Of a stretch of DNA of 64,000 bases, positions 33,626-41,780 are shown piece after piece. The notes under the pieces are model-generated. The model did no database searches, had not been told where the DNA came from, and saw only the letters and a list, made by a program, of their open reading frames with translations. Origin of the DNA: an uncultured Clostridia bacterium (GTDB lineage Bacteria; Bacillota; Clostridia; TANB77; CAG-508). Each line of letters begins with the position of its first letter. Positions within the stretch are counted from its first letter, which is position 1. Made by a program: the position numbers and the translations under genes. The stretch lies in NCBI GenBank assembly GCA_934120315.1, contig CAKOTX010000003.1, positions 1-64,000 on the forward strand, in the 5' to 3' direction.

Positions 33626-34636
33626 TTATTTGTGGTCAACTGAAGCCATGTAGCATGCTAAATCTACTAATTTGTTTGAATATCCCCATTCGTTATCATA
33701 CCAAGCTACTAATTTAACAAATGTATCTGTTAACATGATTCCTGCTGCTGCATCAAATATTGATGTATGTTTATCACTGATGAAATCAGATGATACTACA
33801 GCTTCGTCTGTATATTCCATTATTCCTTTTAATTCATTTTCTGTTGCTCTTTTTACAGCTGCACAGATTTCTTCATATGTTGTTGGTCTTTCTAGATTAC
33901 ATGTTAAATCTACAACTGAAACATCAACTGTTGGAACTCTGAATGCCATACCTGTTAATTTTCCATTTAATGCTGGTATAACTTTTCCAACTGCTTTTGC
34001 AGCTCCTGTTGATGATGGAATGATGTTAGCTGCTGCAGCACGTCCACCTCTCCAATCTTTTTTAGAAGCTCCATCAACTGTTTTTTGTGTTGCTGTTGTT
34101 GAGTGAACTGTTGTCATAAGACCATCTTTAATTCCAAAATTATCGTTTATAACTTTAGCAAGTGGTGCTAAACAGTTTGTTGTGCATGATGCATTTGATA
34201 CGATGTTCATATCTGGTGTATATGTTGTGTTATTAACACCCATTACAAACATTGGTGCATCTTTTGATGGTGCACTTATTACAACTTTTTTAGCTCCTGC
34301 ATCTAAGTGAGCTTGTGCTTTTTCCATTGTTGTGAATACTCCAGAACATTCTAGAACATATTCTACTCCTAATTCTCCCCAAGGAATGTTCTTTGGGTCC
34401 ATTTCATTATATACTTTTATTGTTTTTCCGTTTACTACTAAATTTCCGTCTTTTTCTTCTACTGTTCCTTCAAATCTTCCATGTACAGTATCGAATTTTG
34501 TCATATATGCCATATAGTCTGCTGCTACAAATGGGTCATTTACTGCTACGACTTCTACCTCCTCTTTTCCTAAAGCTGCTTGGAATGCTAATTTTCCAAT
34601 TCTTCCGAATCCGTTAATTCCTACTTTTACTGACAT
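33626..34636 (-). CDS. gap: Glyceraldehyde-3-phosphate dehydrogenase
   Basis: 336 residues. NAD-binding GINGFGRIGKLAF at 7-19, active site SNASCTTNC with the catalytic Cys near 152, HSTTATQKTVDGASKKDWRGGR, and WYDNEWGYSNKLVDL. First gene of the gap-pgk-nudix-gmk-like-tpiA-gpmI run, with a good promoter at 34705-34733. No CggR-type repressor precedes it, unlike many firmicutes. Confidence 0.97.
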   Translation of the reverse strand: MSVKVGINGFGRIGKLAFQAALGKEEVEVVAVNDPFVAADYMAYMTKFDTVHGRFEGTVEEKDGNLVVNGKTIKVYNEMDPKNIPWGELGVEYVLECSGVFTTMEKAQAHLDAGAKKVVISAPSKDAPMFVMGVNNTTYTPDMNIVSNASCTTNCLAPLAKVINDNFGIKDGLMTTVHSTTATQKTVDGASKKDWRGGRAAAANIIPSSTGAAKAVGKVIPALNGKLTGMAFRVPTVDVSVVDLTCNLERPTTYEEICAAVKRATENELKGIMEYTDEAVVSSDFISDKHTSIFDAAAGIMLTDTFVKLVAWYDNEWGYSNKLVDLACYMASVDHK

Positions 34637-34704
34637 AAAATTTTCCTCCTTTATTAGAGCTTTTTCAACTCTAAGTTCTATTATTTACCTCGTTAGGCAA
34701 GTTT

Positions 34705-34733
34705 ATTCTATAACAAATTCAAATACTTTGCAA
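34705..34733 (-). promoter_or_regulatory. Promoter of the glycolytic operon
   Basis: -35 TTGCAA (34728-34733), 17 bases, -10 TAGAAT (34705-34710). A small hairpin AGAG/CTCT follows near 34657-34673 before the gap ribosome site AGGAGG. Confidence 0.6.
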
Positions 34734-34739
34734 TAGATA

Positions 34740-35177
34740 TTACAAATATTTTTTCAAAGTTTCTACACTATCTTCTTGCATAACCACAAAGTCGTTTAAT
34801 ATCTGTCTAACTTCATTATCAATACTAGGATTATTGTTCAATAATCTTCTTCCTTCAATAATTCCCATATTAGTTCCTTGCATCAACAATTCAGATATTT
34901 TTGAATTGCTTTGATCTTTCATCGTTTTCATGTTTACTCCATACCATGTCATCATTTTATTCATCATATTTGTTTCTTGAGGATCTTTTGTCATTGTGTA
35001 TTGTGAATATATGTTATCAACTCTGTTAGCAATCTCTTTATATTTGCCATATTCAACATCTAAAACCTTTTTAAATCTGTCGTCACCAACTTTACTTGAT
35101 ACAAAATGAATTGCATCCATTCCCATTGTTGTTCCTTTGTTGACTTCGTCTAAAACTTTCACATTAATATCTTCCAT
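34740..35177 (-). CDS. Helical bundle protein of unknown function
   Basis: 145 residues, almost all helical: MEDINVKVLDEVNKGTTMG, then DDRFKKVLDVEYGKYKEIAN and MMTWYGVNMKTMKDQSNSKI. The pattern resembles four-helix ferritin-like or DUF2383-type proteins but lacks a clear metal-binding E-x-x-H. ATG at 35177 after AAAGGAGGT. It is a lone gene upstream of gap; no terminator separates them clearly. Confidence 0.6.
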   Translation of the reverse strand: MEDINVKVLDEVNKGTTMGMDAIHFVSSKVGDDRFKKVLDVEYGKYKEIANRVDNIYSQYTMTKDPQETNMMNKMMTWYGVNMKTMKDQSNSKISELLMQGTNMGIIEGRRLLNNNPSIDNEVRQILNDFVVMQEDSVETLKKYL

Positions 35178-35232
35178 ATTACTACCTCCTTTGGATATTT
35201 TTTTCAAAATTATTAATTTTATTCATTTTAGG

Positions 35233-35261
35233 TTGCATTTTCTATTAATTCGTAGTATAAT
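35233..35261 (+). promoter_or_regulatory. Promoter of the 35343 membrane-protein gene
   Basis: -35 TTGCAT (35233-35238), 17 bases, -10 TATAAT (35256-35261). The 80-base leader that follows contains an ACCTAG/CTAGGT stem. Confidence 0.65.
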
Positions 35262-35342
35262 GGTTTACGCGTTTTACCTAGAGAGGTAACTAGGTGTATT
35301 AAGTTAACTAACAAAATACAAACTTGAGGAGGAAAACATCTT

Positions 35343-35807
35343 ATGCTTTTTATTGTACTTGGGGTTATCGGTTCAGTATACATTCGGAGAAAATTAGAAG
35401 ATGATTATTTTACTTTTGCAACATTTTTATCGATGGTAATTTTGTTTTTAGGTATTATTATTGGACTTTTTGCTCCTATTTTCTATGGAAATCAGGATAT
35501 TGTCTATTCGGCAAATTTATTACCTATTTCTTATGAAGATAATTATTTAACGGTTCAAAATAAAACCTACTATTTCAAGCCAGACAATGATGACATCATT
35601 TGGAAAAATGGAGCATTGTCTATTAATTTATCTGATACCGAAATAAGAATTACAAATTCCTATTTGAACCAAATTCACTATTGCGTTGAATATCCAAGAC
35701 ATGATATCTGGATTATTTCTTTTGAATTATTGCCTGTGCCTCGGCACTACTATGAATTTTGCATTCCTCGTGATGCATATGTTAGTGACGGTTCTGCAAG
35801 AGCATAA
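35343..35807 (+). CDS. Small membrane-anchored protein of unknown function
   Basis: 154 residues starting MLFIVLGVIGSVYIRRKLE after GGAGG. Two membrane segments (about 1-12 and 25-45, TFLSMVILFLGIIIGLFAPI), then an extracytoplasmic domain of about 100 residues with strands (YLTVQNKTYYFKPDN). It has its own promoter and terminator. Composition differs slightly from the neighbours. I do not recognise a family. Confidence 0.6.
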   Translation: MLFIVLGVIGSVYIRRKLEDDYFTFATFLSMVILFLGIIIGLFAPIFYGNQDIVYSANLLPISYEDNYLTVQNKTYYFKPDNDDIIWKNGALSINLSDTEIRITNSYLNQIHYCVEYPRHDIWIISFELLPVPRHYYEFCIPRDAYVSDGSARA

Positions 35808-35820
35808 AAAGATATCTAAG

Positions 35821-35856
35821 AAGAGTAGTATTTTATATACTGCTCTTTTTTATTTT
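35821..35856 (+). terminator. Terminator after the 35343 gene
   Basis: AAGAGTAGTAT/ATACTGCTCTT arms (35821-35831, 35837-35847) followed by TTTTT. Confidence 0.75.
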
Positions 35857-35887
35857 TTTGAGTCCATGCACTTTTATTTTTATCAAA

Positions 35888-35895
35888 CATATAAT
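35888..35895 (+). promoter_or_regulatory. Possible sigma-E -10 element before sigK
   Basis: CATATAAT matches the CATANNNT -10 of sigma-E promoters and lies 50 bases before the sigK start. The -35 part is weak, and a GAGTA/TACTC dyad follows at 35919-35932. Confidence 0.3.
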
Positions 35896-35946
35896 TCTAC
35901 TATGAGTTAAATTTTTTAAGAGTATTATTACTCGATAGGGGGTTTT

Positions 35947-36648
35947 ATGTTTTCCACTCTTTGTCTAGGTGGTTTCTTACATTTTTTACAAACTGCAATT
36001 TTTGCAGTAGGATATATATCTGGAGCACAACTTTTTCCTGAACCTTTACGTTCAGAGGAAGAACAATTGTATCTCGAAAGATTAAGTACAGGTGACGAAG
36101 AAGCTCGTAATATACTAATAGAAAAAAACTTAAGATTAGTTGCTCATGTTTGTAAAAAGTATAGTAATTCTAATGTCGATCAAGATGATTTAATTTCAAT
36201 TGGAACTATTGGGTTAATTAAAGGCATTAATAGTTTTAAACCTGAAAAAGGTGCTCGCCTTTCTACATATGTTTCTAGATGCATCGATAATGAAATTTTG
36301 ATGTATTTTAGAGCTACTAAAAAATTAAATAATGAAGTTTATTTAAATGAACCTATTGGAAAAGATAAAGATGATAATGTTGTTACTCTTCAAGAAGTTC
36401 TTGAAAATGATGAACGAAGCGTTGAAGAGTCTGTTGACTTAAAAATGAAAGTAAAGTTACTATATGAAAAAATGAAGAGTCTTTTGAAAGATAGAGAACG
36501 TACTATTCTTGAATTGCGTTTTGGTCTAGATGGTCATAAGCCTAAAACTCAAATTGAAATTGCTGAACAAATGGGCATTTCTCGTTCTTATGTTTCTCGT
36601 ATTGAAACTAAAGCTATTAATAAGCTTGCTAAAGAGATTAAGGAATAA
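35947..36648 (+). CDS. sigK: Pro-sigma-K, late mother-cell sigma factor
   Basis: 233 residues. It starts with a hydrophobic leader of about 22 residues (LCLGGFLHFLQTAIFAVG) before YISGAQLFPEPLRSEEE, which aligns with the cleaved pro-sequence of Bacillus SigK. Region 2 (EKNLRLVAHVCKKYS, DDLISIGTIGLIKGINSF) and region 4.2 (TQIEIAEQMGISRSYVSRIE) are intact. The gene is continuous, with no skin-type element. It controls late spore coat and lysis genes after cleavage by a SpoIVFB-type protease. Confidence 0.93.
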   Translation: MFSTLCLGGFLHFLQTAIFAVGYISGAQLFPEPLRSEEEQLYLERLSTGDEEARNILIEKNLRLVAHVCKKYSNSNVDQDDLISIGTIGLIKGINSFKPEKGARLSTYVSRCIDNEILMYFRATKKLNNEVYLNEPIGKDKDDNVVTLQEVLENDERSVEESVDLKMKVKLLYEKMKSLLKDRERTILELRFGLDGHKPKTQIEIAEQMGISRSYVSRIETKAINKLAKEIKE

Positions 36649-36653
36649 AATAA

Positions 36654-36705
36654 AAGACGGTCACACTTTACTTATTGAGTAATTGTGTGCTCCGCCCTTT
36701 TTATT
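36654..36705. terminator. Bidirectional terminator between sigK and fic
   Basis: Imperfect arms GACGGTCACAC and GTGTGCTCCGCC with T runs on both strands, lying between two convergent genes. Confidence 0.65.
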
Positions 36706-36707
36706 TT

Positions 36708-37391
36708 CTATTTTGAAATATATCCAAACTTTTCCATTCTTTCTTCTTCTCTTGCAGATAATTCTTTTAACCATTCAGCTAAGCCGTTAATATCAGAATT
36801 TCTTAAGAATTCAAAATATTTTACTCTATCTTCTTTTGCGATAACAACAGGTGGCAAATTATTTTTTAGTAACTCATAATTTATAATTAATCTGCCAGTT
36901 CTACCATTTCCATCTTCGAAAGGATGTATTCTTTCGAATTCAATATGATATCTAGCAATCTTAGTAAAAATATCTTGTTCATCATGATTATAATTATATA
37001 TATAATACATCATCAAATTTGGCACTTTTTCAGGTTCAGGTGGAATATGTTCACTTCCTTGAATAAATACTTGTACAGCTCTATATCCCTCTGAATCTCT
37101 AATGTCCATATTTATAGTTTCATTTATTTTTCTAATAAATCTTTCATCAAATTCTTCAGTATTTTTTAAATTCTTAAAAACTAATTCCAATGCTTTTTTA
37201 TGATTGATAGCTTCATATATTTCTCTAGGTTCTTTTCCCTCGATTTTAAAACTATTGTCGTTGTAAAGAATAGCATAAGTTTCAGCATAAGTAAGCGTAC
37301 TTCCTTCAATAGCATTTGAATGATAAGTACTTCTTGTAATTAAATCTTCTAAATATTCTTTATTATTTAAAACAAATTCTAAAATAGTCAT
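36708..37391 (-). CDS. Fic-domain protein (AMPylator family, class II)
   Basis: 227 residues. Complete catalytic motif HPFEDGNGRTGRL near residue 155 and an N-terminal inhibitory helix with SNAIEG at 25-30 (S-x-x-x-E-G), the class II arrangement in which Glu29 blocks ATP binding. Fic proteins transfer AMP or other nucleotide groups to target hydroxyls. Single gene between sigK and the SEDS gene, with no antitoxin needed because inhibition is built in. Target unknown. Confidence 0.9.
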   Translation of the reverse strand: MTILEFVLNNKEYLEDLITRSTYHSNAIEGSTLTYAETYAILYNDNSFKIEGKEPREIYEAINHKKALELVFKNLKNTEEFDERFIRKINETINMDIRDSEGYRAVQVFIQGSEHIPPEPEKVPNLMMYYIYNYNHDEQDIFTKIARYHIEFERIHPFEDGNGRTGRLIINYELLKNNLPPVVIAKEDRVKYFEFLRNSDINGLAEWLKELSAREEERMEKFGYISK

Positions 37392-37414
37392 ATTTTTCCT
37401 CTTTTCTATTCAAT

Positions 37415-38812
37415 TTATGCTTTTATTTTATCATATCGTTTTTTGAAAATCAATGCAATTTCTTTTGGCTCTTCAAAATTTATATCTTTTCTTCTATATA
37501 CAGCTAAAAATAAAGCTATACATAGAATATTTGAAATAGTTGTTGCTTTTCCTCCAGAAATAAGTGGTAATTGAAATTCGGCAGTTCCAATTATTCCAAA
37601 ATTCATTGCCAAATTACATAGAGTTTGTACAGCAAATAAACTTGCGATTCCAACTGCTATTAGCCTTCCATTTGAATCCGTAATTTTTCTTGCACTCAAA
37701 ATTAATTTAACATCAAACGCTAGCACAATTAATAGTAATCCCAAACTTGCAGCCCATCCATATTCCTCTAATATTCCTAAAAATGCAAACTTACTATTAA
37801 TTCCAAACATATTTTGTATGCTTGAATTATATCCTAATTCATCACTTATAGATATACTTTCCAAATCTGCTTTTCCAAACCATTTAGCATTTTCAAATAT
37901 TTTCTTTCTTACAAAATCTACTCTTCTTTCTCCTACAGTATCTACTCCTACCCAATTAGCAGATGTATATGGATCTATTTTATTTCTAGCTCTTGTTGGT
38001 ATAATACATATTAACGTTGATAAAATTCCAAAACCAACAATTGTTAATAATATGAGTTTAAGTGCCTTTTTAGTTTCTCTTCTTTTAAATAATTCTCTTG
38101 AAGAAATAATTAAATATACCATTGTTACAATAAATCCTGAAGAAAAATTTATAATTAATGACGATATTATTGCTATACAACTTAATACAATTATTTTTGA
38201 GACATTTTCTTTATTTGCATTTTGTATAAATCCCACAAATGCAAGTATGTATAACGGAACTATAAATACTGATGGTGATGTTGATGTGACTGGCCATAAT
38301 CCATATACTAAGTTTCCATTTGCTCTAAAACCTTTAATATATGCTATTATATTTAATATTGTTGCTAATATAAATATTGCTTTTGAATATTTTTTAATTT
38401 TTCTGTAATCGTAGAAAAATATAAATATACTAAATATTACCCCTAAAACCAATTCTATGCATACAAATTTATAATATATGTTCCAATCTGTAGAATAATT
38501 AGTAGTCCAATATGATTTTAAATCAAATAAAGACCAAATTTGTCCTCCAAAACATATAAACACAAGTGATATTATAAATGTAATCCAATCTAATTTAGGT
38601 CTATGTATTTTATTTAAGCTTTTTCCAATTTTTTGTGCATCACCCATTTGTTTAACTGCAATTTCTTCTGACTCATCTTCAGATAGCCCTTTGCAAAGAT
38701 TGTCATTTTTCAATTCTTCTATGTGTGTTTCTAATTCATCAGCAATTTGTTTATTTGCCGGTTTATATTTAATTTCTTTACAAACCTTATCTATAAATTC
38801 TTTAGTATTCAA
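37415..38812 (-). CDS. SEDS-family protein with permease-prefix-like N-terminal domain
   Basis: 465 residues. The first 75 or so residues are soluble (FIDKVCKEIKYKPANKQIADELETH then EDESEEIAVKQMGDAQKIGKSL), like the permease prefix domain found beside PadR regulators. The rest has about ten membrane helices and ends in the SEDS (FtsW/RodA/SpoVE) signature FQLPLISGGKATTISNILCIA. SEDS proteins are glycan polymerases. The start is TTG 38812, eight bases after GGAGG; the PadR stop overlaps it. The mixture of domains is unusual. Confidence 0.75.
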   Translation of the reverse strand: MNTKEFIDKVCKEIKYKPANKQIADELETHIEELKNDNLCKGLSEDESEEIAVKQMGDAQKIGKSLNKIHRPKLDWITFIISLVFICFGGQIWSLFDLKSYWTTNYSTDWNIYYKFVCIELVLGVIFSIFIFFYDYRKIKKYSKAIFILATILNIIAYIKGFRANGNLVYGLWPVTSTSPSVFIVPLYILAFVGFIQNANKENVSKIIVLSCIAIISSLIINFSSGFIVTMVYLIISSRELFKRRETKKALKLILLTIVGFGILSTLICIIPTRARNKIDPYTSANWVGVDTVGERRVDFVRKKIFENAKWFGKADLESISISDELGYNSSIQNMFGINSKFAFLGILEEYGWAASLGLLLIVLAFDVKLILSARKITDSNGRLIAVGIASLFAVQTLCNLAMNFGIIGTAEFQLPLISGGKATTISNILCIALFLAVYRRKDINFEEPKEIALIFKKRYDKIKA

Positions 38813-39140
38813 ATAACACACCTCCAATAACTTGATTTACTCTAGTGCTAAATTCTTTCCATTCTTCTTTTTGGGATTTTAATTGCTTTTTTCCCTCATC
38901 TGTAATGCTATAATATTTTCTCTTTTTTCCTGAAACTTCATCCCAATATGATGATATAAATCCTTTTTCTTCTAGTTTGTGTAATATTGGATATAATGTT
39001 CCCTCTTGAAATTCAAATAGATTTTCTGATTTTGTCTTAATTTTCTTTATCATCTCATAACCATACATATTTTCATTTTCTAATACGCTTAATACAAGCA
39101 AATTTGTGCTTCCTTTTAATAGTTCTCTATCAACTTTCAT
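38802..39140 (-). CDS. PadR-family transcriptional regulator
   Basis: 112 residues. Winged helix of the PadR type: LLKGSTNLLVLSVLENENMYGYEMIKKI, FEFQEGTLYPILHKLEEKG and KKRKYYSITDEGKKQL. ATG 39140 after AGGAGGT; the longer open frame covers the promoter. It overlaps the SEDS gene by 11 bases, so the two are coupled; PadR pairs of this kind usually repress themselves and the neighbouring membrane protein. A dyad ACATAG-GATAA-CTATGT lies just downstream of the promoter. Confidence 0.9.
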   Translation of the reverse strand: MKVDRELLKGSTNLLVLSVLENENMYGYEMIKKIKTKSENLFEFQEGTLYPILHKLEEKGFISSYWDEVSGKKRKYYSITDEGKKQLKSQKEEWKEFSTRVNQVIGGVLFEY

Positions 39141-39162
39141 TTCAATACCTCCTTTTATATTT

Positions 39163-39184
39163 ATACATAGGATAACTATGTGTA
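39163..39184. promoter_or_regulatory. PadR operator-like dyad
   Basis: Inverted repeat ATACATAG-GATAA-CTATGTGTAT, one mismatch, between the -10 element and the padR start. Probable binding site of PadR itself. Confidence 0.5.
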
Positions 39185-39192
39185 TTATAAGC

Positions 39193-39221
39193 ATTGTATA
39201 GCAAGGTATCTTTATTGTCAA
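39193..39221 (-). promoter_or_regulatory. padR promoter
   Basis: -35 TTGACA (39216-39221), 17 bases, -10 TACAAT (39193-39198), directly upstream of the dyad. Confidence 0.65.
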
Positions 39222-39249
39222 TATGTTTTTGAAATTTTTTTAATTATAA

Positions 39250-39284
39250 ACACAATAAAAGCCCTTCTTTTCAGAAGGACTTTT
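39250..39284 (-). terminator. copA terminator
   Basis: AAAAGTCCTTCT/AGAAGGGCTTTT stem (39257-39268, 39273-39284) followed by ATTGTGTTT on the minus strand, right after the copA stop. Confidence 0.7.
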
Positions 39285-39289
39285 ATTTT

Positions 39290-41485
39290 CTATTTTTTCA
39301 ACCTCAATGCGTTAAGAACAACCGTTAAGCTACTAATAGTCATAGCAAAAGCAGCAATCATCGGATTCATAACAATTCCAAGTGGTTCTAAGACACCACA
39401 AGCAATTGGAATCATACAAATATTATAGAAAAATGCCCAAAACAAATTCTGTTTAATATTTTTAATAGTCTTTTCACTAATAGAAATTAGATCTTCTATT
39501 TTCTCTAGGTTATCATTCATTAGAACTACATTACTACTATCCATTGCAATATCTGTGCCACTAGAAACTGAAACGCCTATATCTGCAGTAACAAGACTTA
39601 CGCTGTCATTTATTCCATCTCCACACATCATAACAAGTCCCTTTTCTTTGAACTTCTTAATTTCTTCTGCCTTTTGCTTTGGTAGTACATTTGCAATTAC
39701 TTCATCTACTCCAATTTGATTTGCAATCGCCTTTGCTGTTTTTTCATTATCACCTGTTAGCATTACAACTTTAATATTTCTCTTTTTTAATTTTTGAACT
39801 ATATCTTTACTTTCATCTTTTAATACGTCTTTTACCCCAATTAATGCAATTAGATTTTGACCTTCTGCAACAAATAAAATACTATTTCCATCAGAAACTA
39901 AATTTAGTTCATCTTGTTCTTGTGAAATTGTAATATTATTTTCTAGCATTAACTTTTTATTTCCTATTAGATATTTATTTTGGTTTATATTTGCACTAAC
40001 ACCATAACCAGGTATAGATTTAAATTCTTCTACATTCTCTAATTCTATCTTTTGATTTTTTGCTTCGTTTACAATTGCTCTAGCTATTGGATGTTCAGAC
40101 TTATTCTCTATACTTGCAACTATTTTGATAATTTCATTTTCTTTTAAATTGCTATAATTATATATTTTTGAAATTGTCAATTCTCCTTTAGTTAAAGTTC
40201 CTGTTTTGTCAAAACAAATTGTTTTTATCTTGTGTGCATTTTCTAAAGCTTCACTTGTTTTTATCAATATTCCTTTTTTACTTGCATTACCTGATGCTAT
40301 TACTATTGCAAGAGGTGTAGCTAATCCAAGACTACATGGACATGCTACTACTAATATTGTTACAAATATGTTTATTGCAGTTGCTATATTCTTGGTAATC
40401 ATAAACCATATAGCAAATGCTATTATTGCTATTACAATAATTGTTGGAACAAAATATCCGCTTATTGTATCTGCAACTTTTGCTATTGGAGCTTTTGTAT
40501 TTGTTGCTTCTACAACTAGTCTAACAATCTCAGATACAGTTGATTCTTTACCTATCTTTTCTGCCTTATATTTTATAGTTCCTTCATAATTTATACTTCC
40601 TGCAATTACTTTTGAGCCTTTTTCTCTTTTTACAGGAACACTTTCTCCTGTTATAAATGATTCGTTTATATGAGTAGTTCCTTCTACAACTTCGCCATCT
40701 ACTGCAATTTTTTCTCCTGGCTTACAAATAACAATATCTCCTTTTTGAATTTCATCTAGTGTTACTGTTTCTTCTTTTCCATCTCTTATTATAATTGCAT
40801 GATTTGGAGTTATACTCATTAATTGTTGTAAAGCTTCTTTAGTTTTATCTTTATTTTTGCTCTCAACATATTTGCCTATTTTTATAAAAAATATTACTAT
40901 TGCTGCAGATTCATAATATAAACTTTCTACATACATTGTTTTTCCTTTAAGAATCATTACTGTACCATATATGCTATATATAAAACTAGCCATAACTCCT
41001 ATCATTACTAATGTATCCATATTAGGTGTTTTATGAACAAGATTTTTGTATCCGTTTTTTAATATGTCTATTCCCATCAATAAGACTATTATTGTTAATA
41101 CCAATAATGATATTGCATAATTTACAGGATGTGTCATCATATTTAAAAATGGTATTACTGGCAATCCAACCATATGTGACATTGAAATATATAATATTAA
41201 TATTGAAATAACTGAAATTCCTATTAATTTATATTTTTCATTTGACTTTTTCTTCTCTTCTTTTTCTAGATTGTCTATTCCTGCACTTGAAAAGCCTGCT
41301 TTGTCTACAAATTTTTCTACTTGTTCTAATGTTAATTTAGTGTCATCATATTCAATACTTGCATTATTCATAATTAGATTGACAGAAGCGGCTACTATTC
41401 CATCTTGTTTGTTTAAGTATTTTTCTAGTCCTGATGAACATGCACTACATGTCATTCCTTCAATTTTTAATAACACTTTTTTCAT
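39290..41485 (-). CDS. copA: Copper-exporting P1B-type ATPase
   Basis: 731 residues. One N-terminal heavy-metal domain with GMTCSAC (Cys13, Cys16), eight membrane helices with the ion motif CPC (VVACPCSLGLATP), TGES actuator loop, phosphorylation site DKTGTLT and MCGDGIND. The CPC motif and MxxxS/N helix segments fit Cu(I) export. It lies 3 bases after the chaperone gene copZ. No CsoR or CopY regulator is adjacent, so control is unclear. Confidence 0.93.
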   Translation of the reverse strand: MKKVLLKIEGMTCSACSSGLEKYLNKQDGIVAASVNLIMNNASIEYDDTKLTLEQVEKFVDKAGFSSAGIDNLEKEEKKKSNEKYKLIGISVISILILYISMSHMVGLPVIPFLNMMTHPVNYAISLLVLTIIVLLMGIDILKNGYKNLVHKTPNMDTLVMIGVMASFIYSIYGTVMILKGKTMYVESLYYESAAIVIFFIKIGKYVESKNKDKTKEALQQLMSITPNHAIIIRDGKEETVTLDEIQKGDIVICKPGEKIAVDGEVVEGTTHINESFITGESVPVKREKGSKVIAGSINYEGTIKYKAEKIGKESTVSEIVRLVVEATNTKAPIAKVADTISGYFVPTIIVIAIIAFAIWFMITKNIATAINIFVTILVVACPCSLGLATPLAIVIASGNASKKGILIKTSEALENAHKIKTICFDKTGTLTKGELTISKIYNYSNLKENEIIKIVASIENKSEHPIARAIVNEAKNQKIELENVEEFKSIPGYGVSANINQNKYLIGNKKLMLENNITISQEQDELNLVSDGNSILFVAEGQNLIALIGVKDVLKDESKDIVQKLKKRNIKVVMLTGDNEKTAKAIANQIGVDEVIANVLPKQKAEEIKKFKEKGLVMMCGDGINDSVSLVTADIGVSVSSGTDIAMDSSNVVLMNDNLEKIEDLISISEKTIKNIKQNLFWAFFYNICMIPIACGVLEPLGIVMNPMIAAFAMTISSLTVVLNALRLKK

Positions 41486-41488
41486 ATG

Positions 41489-41695
41489 TTATTCTCCTCT
41501 GAAGCCTGCATCTTGTATAGCTTCTTTTATCTTGTCAATATTTGTTTGATTTTCATTATATGTTATTGTTGCTTCTTTTTGTTCAAAATTAACTTCTGCC
41601 TTTTCTATTCCATTTGTGTTGTTTAATACTTTTTCTAATCTATTTGAGCATCCTGTACAATGCATTCCTTCTATTTTTAATTTAATTTCTTTCAT
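41489..41695 (-). CDS. copZ: Copper chaperone, heavy-metal-associated domain
   Basis: 68 residues, a single HMA fold with KIEGMHCTGCSNRLEK; metal-binding Cys13 and Cys16. It passes Cu(I) to the ATPase encoded directly downstream. Ribosome site AGGAGG. About 85 bases separate it from the exporter gene upstream and no terminator is visible, so it could be co-transcribed with the ABC operon. Confidence 0.9.
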   Translation of the reverse strand: MKEIKLKIEGMHCTGCSNRLEKVLNNTNGIEKAEVNFEQKEATITYNENQTNIDKIKEAIQDAGFRGE

Positions 41696-41780
41696 TTTAA
41701 ATTCCTCCTACCTTAATCTTTTTATTAATTCCATAACTTCTTTTATTGTTTCCATATTAAAATAATATTTTTCTAATCTT

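Noticed and set aside
33672..34106. 144-residue plus-strand open frame antisense to gap
   Set aside because: It mirrors GAPDH codons and lacks a ribosome site.
35947..36648. skin-type recombination element in sigK
   Set aside because: The sigma factor frame is continuous from the pro-sequence to region 4.
37818..38408. 196-residue plus-strand frame opposite the SEDS gene
   Set aside because: Hydrophobic antisense image of a membrane protein; no start signals.
41696..41780. 15-codon frame (METIKEVMELIKRLR) before copZ
   Set aside because: No ribosome site; the length is compatible with chance.
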